Below the pieces are notes generated by a model. It was not told the origin of the DNA. It did not search any database and was given only the letters and a program-made list of their open reading frames with translations. Both the position numbers and the translations under genes were made by a program. From assembly GCA_964396505.1 (NCBI GenBank), contig CAYNFJ010000004.1:1-40713 (forward strand): a DNA stretch of 40,713 bases, read 5' to 3'. The stretch comes from DQTL01 sp964396505 (GTDB lineage Bacteria; Bacteroidota; Bacteroidia; Flavobacteriales; Flavobacteriaceae). Positions 9,172 to 17,664 of this stretch are shown here, piece after piece. The first letter of the stretch is position 1, and each line of letters starts with the position of its first letter.

Positions 9172-10335
9172 TTACTTCATCAGTTTAAAAACATCTTTGT
9201 AATGAATGTACAATCCCATGCTGTAATCCAATTGATTATCGGTGAAACTATCAGGAATGTCAGGGGTTGGACTGGAAGCATAATTTTGAAAATAAGTCTG
9301 AACTGTAAAACCTAAAACGATGTTTTTAGCAATTATTTTATGATAAGAAAAATCTCCTAAGAATAAACTTCTTTCCGGTTCTGTATGTCCTGAATAAACG
9401 GGTTGTAGTACGCCGTTCTCATAATGAATATCAGTTTTTACCGATGCAGATTGAAACATATCATCTCCTTTGGGGCTAACAAATTGATTTCCATACCAAT
9501 AGCCTATGCCCAATTTCCAATTTTTATAGGTGTAGGAAATATGAGATAAGGAACCATAACCTGAGGTAAAGATATATTCTTGTGGGATGTTTCCGCTTTT
9601 ATTTTGCATAAAAAATGTATTGAATTCCAATTTTTTACCTCCGGAAAATTTATTTTGAACCACACATCCAATAGCCGTATGACGCATTGTAAAAACCACC
9701 CGGTCTTGGGTTTCATTAGTGTTAATCTGACCGCCACGATGGTAAAATAGGTTTTGGAAAGGAATGTTTATAGACCAATTGTCTGAGTCTAAAAGGGTGT
9801 ATTTTGTGCTGATTCCCATGACCAATTCTTCGTTTTTTGTTGCTCCTTTAAAAATAAAATGTTCCCAATTTAACCAAGTGTCCAATGTGAATTTATCTTT
9901 GTGCAATTCATATTGCAAGCCATTTTCGATACTCCGTTCATCCAATTGACTTTCAAAAGCCATCAGTGGAGCAATTAAACCATGTCCTTTGTTTTGATGT
10001 AATGTACCCATAGTGAGTTGGGCATCTTTCATAAAGTAAGTAAATGAAAAGGTAGGGATGATACGATGATAATCATCCAATCCGGCATAAGTTAACCCAA
10101 AAACACCCAGTTCCAGTTTGCTGTTAGAAGAGGGGTGAAAACTTATTTTGGGATGCAGATAAGAGCCTAGTAGTGTATAGCCGTCAGCAATATTATTGAA
10201 ATATTCGTTGTTTTTAATAAAATTCAGGTTATCAATGGATAAATACAAAGAATTGGGTGGAATGCTGTCCGTTTGGCCGAGACCTTTAACCGGTACCAAT
10301 ACAATCAATAAAAAAAATAATCCTACTTGCTTCAT
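9172..10335 (-). CDS. Unrecognised outer-membrane beta-barrel protein
   Basis: Not a family I can name. The 387-residue product has a signal peptide (MKQVGLFFLLIVLVPVKGLGQ) and then many short amphipathic, aromatic-rich strands (for example KLELGVFGLTYAG, WKLGIGYWYGNQFV, YSMGLYIHYKDVF), as in porin-like barrels of roughly 14-18 strands. It ends in LDYSMGLYIHYKDVFKLMK, consistent with a closing strand region. The ATG at 10333-10335 is preceded by a near-perfect -7 box only 4 bases upstream, so the transcript may be leaderless. It lies 42 bases downstream of asnB on the same strand and could also be read through from it. Role unknown; porin or transport function is only a guess from the fold. 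Confidence 0.7.
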   Translation of the reverse strand: MKQVGLFFLLIVLVPVKGLGQTDSIPPNSLYLSIDNLNFIKNNEYFNNIADGYTLLGSYLHPKISFHPSSNSKLELGVFGLTYAGLDDYHRIIPTFSFTYFMKDAQLTMGTLHQNKGHGLIAPLMAFESQLDERSIENGLQYELHKDKFTLDTWLNWEHFIFKGATKNEELVMGISTKYTLLDSDNWSINIPFQNLFYHRGGQINTNETQDRVVFTMRHTAIGCVVQNKFSGGKKLEFNTFFMQNKSGNIPQEYIFTSGYGSLSHISYTYKNWKLGIGYWYGNQFVSPKGDDMFQSASVKTDIHYENGVLQPVYSGHTEPERSLFLGDFSYHKIIAKNIVLGFTVQTYFQNYASSPTPDIPDSFTDNQLDYSMGLYIHYKDVFKLMK

Positions 10336-10339
10336 TGGG

Positions 10340-10347
10340 CAAAGTTA
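10340..10347 (-). promoter_or_regulatory. -7 box immediately before the barrel gene (possible leaderless start)
   Basis: Minus strand TAACTTTG matches TAnnTTTG and ends 4 bases before the ATG at 10335. Transcription would begin at or next to the start codon. Confidence 0.5.
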
Positions 10348-10377
10348 GGATTATTTTGTAGATAATGCATTTTTGAA

Positions 10378-11991
10378 TTAAACGGCTTTTGGAGATGCAA
10401 TAGCCATATCGGCATGTACGTGTGCTTTGTTGGCACGTCCGGAAGGATCTTCGTTTTTTTGCCATTTGGGAATCCATTTTAAAACGGTTTTTTCGGCAGA
10501 TTTTTGCGGAAAATGTTTATGAAAAATTTCCCTGTAGAAATAAGCTTCTTTGCTACTTGGAGTGTTATGAGGGTACTTTGTTCCCGCTTTTTCCATTTCC
10601 AGATCCGAAACTTGTTGTGTACAATATGCGATGAGTTGGTCTATCCAATGATATCCTACACCGTCCGAAAATTGTTCCTTCTGTCGCCATAATACTTCTT
10701 TGGGTAAATACGGGTCATCGGTGGTGTCAAAAGATTTGCGCAAGATATATTTTTCAATACCGCTGTAAGTTTCCGGCAATTTTTCACGTGTTTCGGTTGT
10801 CATCGCTATCTGCAAAAAATCTTTGTCTAAAAAAGGAACCCGTGCTTCTAATCCGTGTGCCATCGTTGATTTGTCGGCGCGTAAGCAATCGGATGTAGCG
10901 AGTCGTTGTACACGTCGTATGGTTTCTTTTTGAAAATCTTTTGCACTCGGGGCGTTCCCAAAGTAAAGGTATCCGCCGAATATTTCATCGGCACCTTCTC
11001 CCGATAAAACCACTCGTACGCCTAGATCGGTTATTTTTTGACTCAGAAAATACATAGGCGTACTGGCGCGTATGGAGGTGACATCGTAGGTTTCCAGATG
11101 CCAAATCAATTGCGTGAGAATCTGAATACCTTCTTCTACACTAAAATAAAATTCGTGATGTTGCGTGCCTAAAAAATCAGCTACTTTTTTGGCAGCTTTC
11201 AGATCGGGTGACGTTTTGTCTAAACCGATAGAAAAAGAATGCAGTTTTTTTCCTTGTTTCCTTAATTCTCTACTGGCTATTGCCGAAGTTAAAGAAGAAT
11301 CCAAACCTCCTGATAGAAGTACACCCAAAGGTACATCGGTCATCAAGCGTTTTTTGGTAGCAGTAATTAAGGATTCTCTGATTTTTGTCAAATCCAGTTT
11401 TTTGCTTGCCACTTTGTAATCAAACCAATCGGGTTGATAGTAGCGTATTAAGCCGTCTTTTGCCGTAAAGATATGACCCGGAGGAAAGGCTTTAAACCAT
11501 TCACATTGATCGGCTATCACCTTCATTTCAGAGGCAAAAAACCATCTTTTTTTGGAATCTTGTCCGTAATAAAGGGGTTTGACCCCAATAGGATCCCGTC
11601 CTACGATAAAATCATCGCCATCTACTACAATAAATGCAAAAACACCGTCTAAATATTCTAAAAAATCATACCCGAATTTTTCAAATAAATGTACAATAAC
11701 CTCTGAATCCGATTGGGTTTTAAACACCACATCTTTCAGGATGGTTTTTCTGAGCGCTTGGTGGTTGTATATTTCACCATTGTGAACCATATAGGCAAAT
11801 TGAGATCCTTGTATAGGCTGTATTCCCGATTGTAAATCAATGATAGATAAACGTTCATGAGCTAAAATATGTCCTTTTTTGGTTTTGATGATATCCCGTT
11901 CGTCCGGGCCTCTGTGAGACATTCTTTGAGATAATTCTTTTGCTTTTTCTAATGGAAAGCCTCCTCCGATAATTCCTAATATTCCGCACAT
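10378..11991 (-). CDS. asnB: Asparagine synthase (glutamine-hydrolysing), AsnB type
   Basis: A cytosolic enzyme that makes asparagine from aspartate, glutamine and ATP. The N-terminal class II glutaminase domain starts MCGILG with the nucleophile Cys2, followed by HRGPDE near residue 26 and NGEIYNH near 71. The C-terminal synthetase domain has the PP-loop SGGLDS at residues 227-232 and LSGEGADEIFGGY. The C-terminal DPSGRA motif is typical of E. coli-like AsnB. Length 537, close to the 554 of E. coli AsnB, argues for this type rather than the longer AsnO-like or AsnH-like forms. Divergent from the mutase gene with a 196-base A+T-rich spacer; the downstream barrel gene is 42 bases away. Confidence 0.95.
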   Translation of the reverse strand: MCGILGIIGGGFPLEKAKELSQRMSHRGPDERDIIKTKKGHILAHERLSIIDLQSGIQPIQGSQFAYMVHNGEIYNHQALRKTILKDVVFKTQSDSEVIVHLFEKFGYDFLEYLDGVFAFIVVDGDDFIVGRDPIGVKPLYYGQDSKKRWFFASEMKVIADQCEWFKAFPPGHIFTAKDGLIRYYQPDWFDYKVASKKLDLTKIRESLITATKKRLMTDVPLGVLLSGGLDSSLTSAIASRELRKQGKKLHSFSIGLDKTSPDLKAAKKVADFLGTQHHEFYFSVEEGIQILTQLIWHLETYDVTSIRASTPMYFLSQKITDLGVRVVLSGEGADEIFGGYLYFGNAPSAKDFQKETIRRVQRLATSDCLRADKSTMAHGLEARVPFLDKDFLQIAMTTETREKLPETYSGIEKYILRKSFDTTDDPYLPKEVLWRQKEQFSDGVGYHWIDQLIAYCTQQVSDLEMEKAGTKYPHNTPSSKEAYFYREIFHKHFPQKSAEKTVLKWIPKWQKNEDPSGRANKAHVHADMAIASPKAV

Positions 11992-12159
11992 ACTTTTTAT
12001 ATTTATTCTTATGATTAATATTTATGATGCAAATCACTTAATATTATTAATAATTTTTACAAATAATAAGAAATTGAATATATATTGTAACAAAAAATAG
12101 TGAATTTTAGTAAAATTGTAAATATTTTTACCGGTATTTATTCTTCGCGTTAATAATTG

Positions 12160-12167
12160 TAACTTTG
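12160..12167 (+). promoter_or_regulatory. -7 box of the methylmalonyl-CoA mutase gene
   Basis: TAACTTTG matches TAnnTTTG and lies 20 bases before the ATG at 12188. No convincing -33 TTG is seen at 19-21 bases upstream. Confidence 0.6.
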
Positions 12168-12187
12168 CTACTCATTTACGATACACC

Positions 12188-14251
12188 ATGGAACGAAAAA
12201 GGATTCAGAATATCACAATTGATATACAGCATAAGGAAGGTCCTGCTTACAAACACGAAAACTTTGTTTCCGGAATTCCTCCCTATTTAAGAGGTCCCTA
12301 TAGCACGATGTATGTCAAGCGCCCATGGACCATTCGGCAATATGCCGGATTTTCTACCGCTGAGGAGAGTAATGCTTTCTACAAACGAAATTTGGCTGCC
12401 GGGCAAAAAGGCTTGTCTGTCGCTTTTGATTTAGCCACGCATCGAGGCTATGATTCCGATCACGAACGGGTGCAGGGCGATGTGGGAAAAGCCGGTGTAG
12501 CGATAGACTCTGTGGAAGATATGAAATTGTTGTTCGATGGAATTCCATTGGATAAAATGTCGGTTTCTATGACGATGAATGGCGCTGTTTTACCGATTAT
12601 GGCTTTCTATATTGTAACGGCATTGGAGCAAGGTGTGGCTTTGGAAAGTTTGTCAGGTACCATTCAGAATGATATATTAAAGGAATTTATGGTGCGTAAT
12701 ACCTATATTTATCCACCGGCACCTTCTATGAAAATTATTGCAGATATTTTTGCTTATACCAGTAAGAATATGCCCAAGTTTAACAGCATTTCCATCTCAG
12801 GTTACCATATGCAAGAAGCCGGTGCTACTCCGGAAATTGAATTGGCTTATACCTTGGCTGATGGATTGGAATATATCAAAACCGGCTTAGCTGCCGGAAT
12901 GGATATTGATACTTTTGCCCCACGATTATCTTTCTTTTGGGGAATAGGAATGAATCATTTTCAGGAGATAGCCAAGCTCCGTGCCGGAAGATTGTTATGG
13001 GCCAAGTTGGTCAAACAATTTAACCCTAAAAATCCAAAATCATTATCCTTGCGTACGCATTGTCAAACCAGTGGATGGAGTTTGACTGAGCAAGATCCGT
13101 TTAACAACGTGGCAAGAACCACGACAGAGGCTCTGGCAGCGGCATTTGGCGGCACGCAATCATTACATACCAATGCCTTAGACGAAGCCATTGCGCTACC
13201 GACTGATTTTTCAGCTAGAATTGCCCGGAACACCCAGATTTATTTACAGGAAGAAACGGCTATTACTAAGACTGTAGATCCGTGGGCAGGTTCAGTATAT
13301 GTTGAAAAATTAACTCAAGATATTGCTCAGAAGGCTTGGGTATTGATGCAAGAAGTTGCAGAATTGGGTGGTATGACTCAAGCAATTGAAAAAGGAATTC
13401 CCAAAATGCGTATTGAAGCGGCTGCAGCAGAAAAACAAGCACGCATAGATAGCCAGCAAGATGTGATTGTAGGAGTGAATAAATATCAATTAGAACAAGA
13501 AGACCCTCTTCATATCCTAGAGGTGGACAATAAGGCGGTTAGAGACTTGCAGATAGCTCGGTTGAACACCTTAAAAAAGGAAAGAAATAACGAACAAGTA
13601 ATTGCTGCCCTGAAGGCTTTGAGTAAAGCAGCGGAAACAGGTCAGGAAAATTTATTAGCTTTGGCTGTTGAAGCAGCTCGATTAAGAGCAACTTTGGGTG
13701 AAATATCAGATGCTTTAGAACTGGTTTATGGCCGTCATAAAGCATCTCAAAAAACGATATCCGGTGTGTATAAAAAAGCGATCAAAAAAGATAAACTCTT
13801 TCAAAGAGCCAAAGATTTAGCAGATGAATTTGCTGAATTAGAAGGACGTCGTCCTAGAATTATGATAGCCAAGATGGGACAAGATGGGCATGATAGAGGG
13901 GCCAAAGTTGTGGCGACCAGTTTTGCCGATTTGGGTTTTGATGTTGATATTGGAGCCCTTTTTCAAGCGCCTAAAGAAACCGCCAAACAAGCGGTGGAAA
14001 ATGATGTTCACGTGTTAGGGGTTTCCTCTCTGGCCGCAGGTCATAAAACATTAATTCCTCAAGTAATTCAAGAGCTTAAAAACTATGGTAGAGATGATAT
14101 TCTGGTGATTGCCGGTGGGGTTATTCCCGTGCAAGATTATCAATTCTTGTTTGATCAAGGAGTCGTTGGAATTTTTGGACCCGGAACACAGATATCCAAG
14201 GCAGCTATTAGTATTTTAGAAATCTTATTGGAAGTAGTTAGAGATTCGTGA
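12188..14251 (+). CDS. Methylmalonyl-CoA mutase, large (catalytic) subunit
   Basis: Adenosylcobalamin enzyme interconverting methylmalonyl-CoA and succinyl-CoA (propionate metabolism). An N-terminal TIM barrel (about residues 40-520) contains RPWTIRQYAGFSTAEESNAFY, FDLATHRGYDSDHERV and RTHCQTSGWSLTEQDPFNN. The C-terminal B12 domain has DGHDRGAK with Asp566 and the cobalt-ligand His568, then GVSSLAAGH and AGGVIP. Length is 687; large subunits usually exceed 700, and the part before the barrel is short here. In many bacteria the small subunit and a MeaB-type GTPase gene lie next to it; here asnB is upstream (divergent) and rluD is downstream (convergent), so any partners are elsewhere. I cannot tell whether it works as a homodimer. 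Confidence 0.94.
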   Translation: MERKRIQNITIDIQHKEGPAYKHENFVSGIPPYLRGPYSTMYVKRPWTIRQYAGFSTAEESNAFYKRNLAAGQKGLSVAFDLATHRGYDSDHERVQGDVGKAGVAIDSVEDMKLLFDGIPLDKMSVSMTMNGAVLPIMAFYIVTALEQGVALESLSGTIQNDILKEFMVRNTYIYPPAPSMKIIADIFAYTSKNMPKFNSISISGYHMQEAGATPEIELAYTLADGLEYIKTGLAAGMDIDTFAPRLSFFWGIGMNHFQEIAKLRAGRLLWAKLVKQFNPKNPKSLSLRTHCQTSGWSLTEQDPFNNVARTTTEALAAAFGGTQSLHTNALDEAIALPTDFSARIARNTQIYLQEETAITKTVDPWAGSVYVEKLTQDIAQKAWVLMQEVAELGGMTQAIEKGIPKMRIEAAAAEKQARIDSQQDVIVGVNKYQLEQEDPLHILEVDNKAVRDLQIARLNTLKKERNNEQVIAALKALSKAAETGQENLLALAVEAARLRATLGEISDALELVYGRHKASQKTISGVYKKAIKKDKLFQRAKDLADEFAELEGRRPRIMIAKMGQDGHDRGAKVVATSFADLGFDVDIGALFQAPKETAKQAVENDVHVLGVSSLAAGHKTLIPQVIQELKNYGRDDILVIAGGVIPVQDYQFLFDQGVVGIFGPGTQISKAAISILEILLEVVRDS

Positions 14252-14490
14252 TTTTTTAATAAAAAACGATTTTTTAAATTTGGAAAAAAGAAAACCGGAA
14301 CACGAAAAAAGGAAAACCTACTTTTCAAGCTCCGGAAATCAATCTAAAAACTACTAACTAAAAATTTTGTTGCTATATGAACAAAGTTATCCATTAACAA
14401 CAGGACAAATATACGGGCGTTTAAAAAAATAAACCCTGATAATTGTCAGTTCAGCACAAAATAATTAGTAATTAGTTGAATATTAGTATA
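14252..14490. other. Intergenic spacer between the mutase gene and rluD
   Basis: A 239-base A+T-rich spacer between convergent genes. It contains a repeated GATTTTTTAA near 14250-14275 and, on the minus strand near 14385-14415, a TATATTTG and a TAACTTTG that resemble -7 boxes but lead into no gene. I see no ORF or RNA gene that I can support. Confidence 0.5.
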
Positions 14491-15381
14491 TTATAATTTT
14501 TGATTTTGGGTGTAGGAACGCCATTTTTCTAAGATTTCTTTAAAATCATCAGGTAATTCAGAAACAAAACTCATCTTTTCTCCATTACTAGGATGTATAA
14601 AACCCAATGTTTTGGCGTGAAGNNNNNNNNNNNNNNNNNNNNNNNNNNNNNNNNNNNNNNNNNNNNNNNNNNNNNNNNNNNNNNNNNNNNNNNNNNNNNN
14701 NNNNNNNNNNNNNNNNNNNNNNCCAAAATTTCCTTCCGGAAAGACATCCATCTGTAATCTGTTTTTCAGGCTTCTGCCAATATGGCCGGTGATGGTTCCG
14801 GAATCCTTCTCCAAATTGCCCCAAACCAAGGCATAGTAGAGTCGCTCTGTGGTATGGTCAAAGAATTGTTTTGCCAAATGGGTCATAGCTTGTTCTGTCT
14901 TGGCAACCACCAATAAACCACTGGTATCTTTATCAATACGATGCACCAAGCCCGGTCTTTCATTGGAATTTTTAGGGAGATTTTCTATATGATAAATCAA
15001 TCCGTTTACCAATGTACCGCTATAATTACCATGTCCCGGATGTACGACCATACCGGCGGGTTTATTTACAACCAGAACCGCATGATCTTCATATACAATA
15101 TCCAATGGAATCGCTTCTGCTACCAATAAGTTTTCATAAGGTGGATGTGCAAAAACAACACGTACTACATCTTTTGCTTTTACTTTGTAATTAGATTTAA
15201 CCGGTTTGTCATTGACAAAAATATGTCCGGATTTAGCGGCTTGTTGGATTTTATTTCGCGTAGCATTTTCAATAAAATTCATTAAAAACTTATCGACACG
15301 CAAGGGTTCTTGCCCTTCGCTTGCCGTAAATTTAAAATGTTCAAATCCTTCTTCCGGATCAAATTCTTGTAAAGCCATCAA
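14491..15381 (-). CDS. rluD: 23S rRNA pseudouridine synthase, RluA/RluD family (interrupted by N gap)
   Basis: Converts uridines to pseudouridine in 23S rRNA. An N-terminal S4 RNA-binding domain (RVDKFLMNFIENATRNKIQ, residues about 28-90) is followed by the synthase domain with VVNKPAGMVVHPG and RPGLVHRIDKDTSGL, which holds the catalytic Asp. 100 N bases (14623-14722) interrupt the gene. The sequence stops at FPEGNF and resumes at LHAKTLGFIHP. Family members carry roughly 80 residues between these points, including the RTHQIRVH motif, so the gap probably hides about 250 bases and the true protein is near 345 residues. It lies 29 bases downstream of the PASTA gene on the same strand, probably one operon. 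RluD rather than RluC/RluA is inferred from S4 presence and length. Confidence 0.88.
   Translation of the reverse strand: MMALQEFDPEEGFEHFKFTASEGQEPLRVDKFLMNFIENATRNKIQQAAKSGHIFVNDKPVKSNYKVKAKDVVRVVFAHPPYENLLVAEAIPLDIVYEDHAVLVVNKPAGMVVHPGHGNYSGTLVNGLIYHIENLPKNSNERPGLVHRIDKDTSGLLVVAKTEQAMTHLAKQFFDHTTERLYYALVWGNLEKDSGTITGHIGRSLKNRLQMDVFPEGNFXXXXXXXXXXXXXXXXXXXXXXXXXXXXXXXXXXLHAKTLGFIHPSNGEKMSFVSELPDDFKEILEKWRSYTQNQKL
14623..14722. other. Assembly gap (100 N)
   Basis: Exactly 100 undetermined bases inside rluD. A round 100 is the conventional placeholder for unknown length, and protein comparison suggests the real missing stretch is longer. Confidence 0.97.
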
Positions 15382-15410
15382 TGCTGCCGGTTTTTATTTT
15401 TAGAAATAAT

Positions 15411-15965
15411 TTACCCTTTTCCATCTCCCAAAATCAAATTGATTACCGATTTTTTGGGGAGTTTGGTTCCTTTTTCAATCTTTTTCCCTTTGAATTTTAG
15501 TCCGCGTACGACATCTTTTCCTCTGTCGGGAATATAAGTCGGTTTGTCGCCAATTTTAAAACCTACCGCACGCAGGGTGGATTCCACATTTCGTTTGGTT
15601 TTTCCAAAGAATTCCGGAATGCGTACCGAACGGTATCCGGATGGATTAAGGGTTAAATAGATTTGTCTGTTTTCTTTGACAATATCACCGGGTTCCGGAT
15701 TCTGTCTGATTACAGATTTTTTAGGATAATCGGGATTGAAACTGGCAGAATCAATTACTACAAATCGTAAATCCAAATCACGAAGGATATTGGCAACCTC
15801 AGAAATAGGTTGTTTGGATAAATCGGGTACTTCAATTTTTTGATTGTGATGCGTGGTAATTCGCAACCATTGAAACAGGACAAAGATAATAATGATCCCA
15901 CCGATAGCCACATACATGATCTGTTTCCAAAATACTTTGCTGAAAATAAATTTTATTAAGTCCAT
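15411..15965 (-). CDS. PASTA-domain single-pass membrane protein
   Basis: A 184-residue protein when started at the ATG at 15965 (MDLIKFIFSKVFWKQ). An in-frame ATG at 16001 would add 12 residues, but a good -7 box (15984-15991) lies between the two, so the inner start is preferred. A transmembrane helix (IMYVAIGGIIIIFVLFQWL) is followed by tandem PASTA repeats: VPDLSKQPISEVANIL, then an IPEFFGKTKRNVESTL repeat, and a degenerate third. PASTA modules elsewhere bind muropeptides or beta-lactams on Ser/Thr kinases and PBPs; here there is no kinase or transpeptidase domain. It sits upstream of rluD and divergent from ddl. Its location beside ddl hints at a cell-wall role, which is inference. Confidence 0.83.
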   Translation of the reverse strand: MDLIKFIFSKVFWKQIMYVAIGGIIIIFVLFQWLRITTHHNQKIEVPDLSKQPISEVANILRDLDLRFVVIDSASFNPDYPKKSVIRQNPEPGDIVKENRQIYLTLNPSGYRSVRIPEFFGKTKRNVESTLRAVGFKIGDKPTYIPDRGKDVVRGLKFKGKKIEKGTKLPKKSVINLILGDGKG

Positions 15966-15983
15966 TTGATTCTTGAATTTTGA

Positions 15984-15991
15984 CAAAGATA
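15984..15991 (-). promoter_or_regulatory. -7 box of the PASTA-rluD operon
   Basis: Minus strand TATCTTTG is an exact TAnnTTTG match, 18 bases before the ATG at 15965, and decides between the two possible starts. Confidence 0.6.
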
Positions 15992-16050
15992 AGGAATTCA
16001 TCAGATTTAGGATTTATTCTATTAAAATGTTATTAAACTGCTATTTTTTG

Positions 16051-16058
16051 TAGATTTG
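16051..16058 (+). promoter_or_regulatory. -7 box of ddl
   Basis: TAGATTTG matches TAnnTTTG and lies 22 bases before the ddl ATG. The spacer holds divergent -7 boxes for the PASTA and ddl genes about 60 bases apart. Confidence 0.55.
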
Positions 16059-16080
16059 TGATGTTATTTGATTCAAACCA

Positions 16081-17088
16081 ATGAGAAAAAAAGTAGCGGT
16101 TATTATGGGAGGTTATTCCTCTGAATACCAAATATCACTGAAAAGTGGGTCGGTTGTTTGCCAATTCTTGCCCAAAGATAAATATGAGGTGTTTGCCATA
16201 CATATTTTACAAGAAAAATGGGTATTTGTCGATACAGATGAGTTGGAGTATCCGGTAGATAAATCCGATTTTTCTGTACAAATCAATGGAAAAAAGATAC
16301 AATTTGATGTCATATTCAATGCCATTCATGGGCATCCGGGTGAGGATGGCGTATTGATGGCTTATTTTGAATTATTGGGTATTCCTTTTACATCGGATAA
16401 TTCATATACCATGGCATTGACCTTTAATAAAAGAGATACCTTGAGCGTGTTGGCTGCCTATGATGTGCCTAAGGCACAATCGGTTTTTCTGAATATTGAG
16501 GATCGTGTAGATACCCAAAAGATCATCCAAAAAGTGGGTTTGCCTTGTTTTGTCAAAGCCAATAAAGCCGGTTCCAGTTATGGAATTTCAAAGGTTTATA
16601 AAGAAGAAGAATTGCTTCCGGCTATCGTACAATCTTTTCAAGAAGATGATGAAATCTTGATTGAAGAATTTTTAGACGGGAGAGAAGTGTCGGTAGGTGT
16701 GATTAATTATAGAGGCGAGATTAGGGTTTTACCCATTACCGAGATTATCTCTGAAAATGATTTTTTTGATTATGAAGCCAAATATTTGGGGAAATCCCAA
16801 GAGGTTACTCCGGCTGAATTGACCGCAGTTGAAGAGCAAAAAGTAATCGCAATAGCCAAAAAAGTATATAAATCACTGCGATTAAAGGGTTTTTCGAGAG
16901 CCGAATATATTTTTAAAAACGGGACACCGCATTTTTTGGAAATCAATATGGTGCCCGGTTTAACCGCCGAGAGCTTATTGCCACAGCAGGCAAGAGCTGC
17001 CGGAATATCTTTGACAGATTTATTTGATAACGCTATTGAAATAGCCTTACAAAAAGAATCTTTCAAACACGATGATTTTAACCTATAA
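16081..17088 (+). CDS. ddl: D-alanine--D-alanine ligase
   Basis: ATP-grasp enzyme that joins two D-alanines for peptidoglycan precursor synthesis in the cytosol. The N-terminal motif MGGYSSEYQISLKSG (first D-Ala site) and IHGHPGEDG are present. The central ATP-grasp lobe has KANKAGSSYGISKV and EEFLDGREVSVGV. The omega loop contains DFFDYEAKYLG, whose YEAKY is typical of D-Ala-D-Ala rather than D-Ala-D-Lac ligases. The metal-binding end is FLEINMVPGLTAES. Length 335 is on the normal scale. coaD follows after only 8 bases, so the two are almost certainly co-transcribed. Confidence 0.95.
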   Translation: MRKKVAVIMGGYSSEYQISLKSGSVVCQFLPKDKYEVFAIHILQEKWVFVDTDELEYPVDKSDFSVQINGKKIQFDVIFNAIHGHPGEDGVLMAYFELLGIPFTSDNSYTMALTFNKRDTLSVLAAYDVPKAQSVFLNIEDRVDTQKIIQKVGLPCFVKANKAGSSYGISKVYKEEELLPAIVQSFQEDDEILIEEFLDGREVSVGVINYRGEIRVLPITEIISENDFFDYEAKYLGKSQEVTPAELTAVEEQKVIAIAKKVYKSLRLKGFSRAEYIFKNGTPHFLEINMVPGLTAESLLPQQARAAGISLTDLFDNAIEIALQKESFKHDDFNL

Positions 17089-17096
17089 ACAAGCTT

Positions 17097-17561
17097 ATGA
17101 AACGAGCCGTATTTCCGGGATCTTTTGATCCTATTACTTTGGGACATGTCGATATTATCAATAGAGCCTTGGGTTTGTTTGATGAAATTGTCATTGCTAT
17201 TGGAATCAATAATGAAAAAAAATACCTTTTTAGTTTAGAGGAACGTCTTCATTTTATCCAAGAAAATTTTAAGGATATTCCTAAAATAAAAGTAACTACT
17301 TATCAGGGTTTGACGATTCATTATGCTAAAGAAATAGAGGCTTCTTTTATCTTGAGAGGCTTGCGGAACCCGGCTGATTTTGAATTTGAAAAAGCCATTG
17401 CACAGACCAATAGAAATTTATCGGGTATTGAAACAGTCTTTTTATTGACCAGTGCAGATACGGCTTATATCAGTTCCAGTATTGTACGCGATGTGTATAG
17501 AAATAAAGGTGACATATCGTCATTGGTTCCCGATTCGGTTGCCAAACATAAAATGGAATAG
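17097..17561 (+). CDS. coaD: Pantetheine-phosphate adenylyltransferase
   Basis: Transfers AMP from ATP to 4'-phosphopantetheine in coenzyme A synthesis. A 154-residue nucleotidyltransferase with PGSFDPITLGHVDII (the T/HxGH motif) at the N-terminus, ILRGLRNPADFEFE near residue 85, and YISSSIVRD near residue 122. Size is typical (about 160). It is the second gene of the ddl-coaD unit. The region after its stop has an imperfect hairpin (about 17591-17627) that may act as a weak terminator. Confidence 0.96.
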   Translation: MKRAVFPGSFDPITLGHVDIINRALGLFDEIVIAIGINNEKKYLFSLEERLHFIQENFKDIPKIKVTTYQGLTIHYAKEIEASFILRGLRNPADFEFEKAIAQTNRNLSGIETVFLLTSADTAYISSSIVRDVYRNKGDISSLVPDSVAKHKME

Positions 17562-17621
17562 ATTTTGCTGTTAATTTAGTACAATAAACGAAGTACATTT
17601 TCCTTGTAGAGGAATTTAATG

Positions 17622-17629
17622 TACCTTTG
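17622..17629 (+). promoter_or_regulatory. -7 box of the tmRNA gene
   Basis: TACCTTTG matches TAnnTTTG, about 36 bases before the mature tmRNA 5' end. The upstream TTG at 17604-17606 is a possible -33 element but the spacing (15) is short. Confidence 0.5.
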
Positions 17630-17664
17630 ACCATTGAAATATTGAAAGCATTGGACAAGTATAT

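Noticed and set aside
14370..14420. TATATTTG and TAACTTTG on the minus strand as a promoter of a small RNA or ORF
   Set aside because: The only start codon leads to a 16-codon frame and transcription would run antisense into the mutase gene; no terminator or conserved structure supports an RNA gene.
16770..17147. 125-codon minus-strand frame over ddl/coaD
   Set aside because: Shadow of two firmly identified genes, crossing their boundary; no signal or motif of its own.
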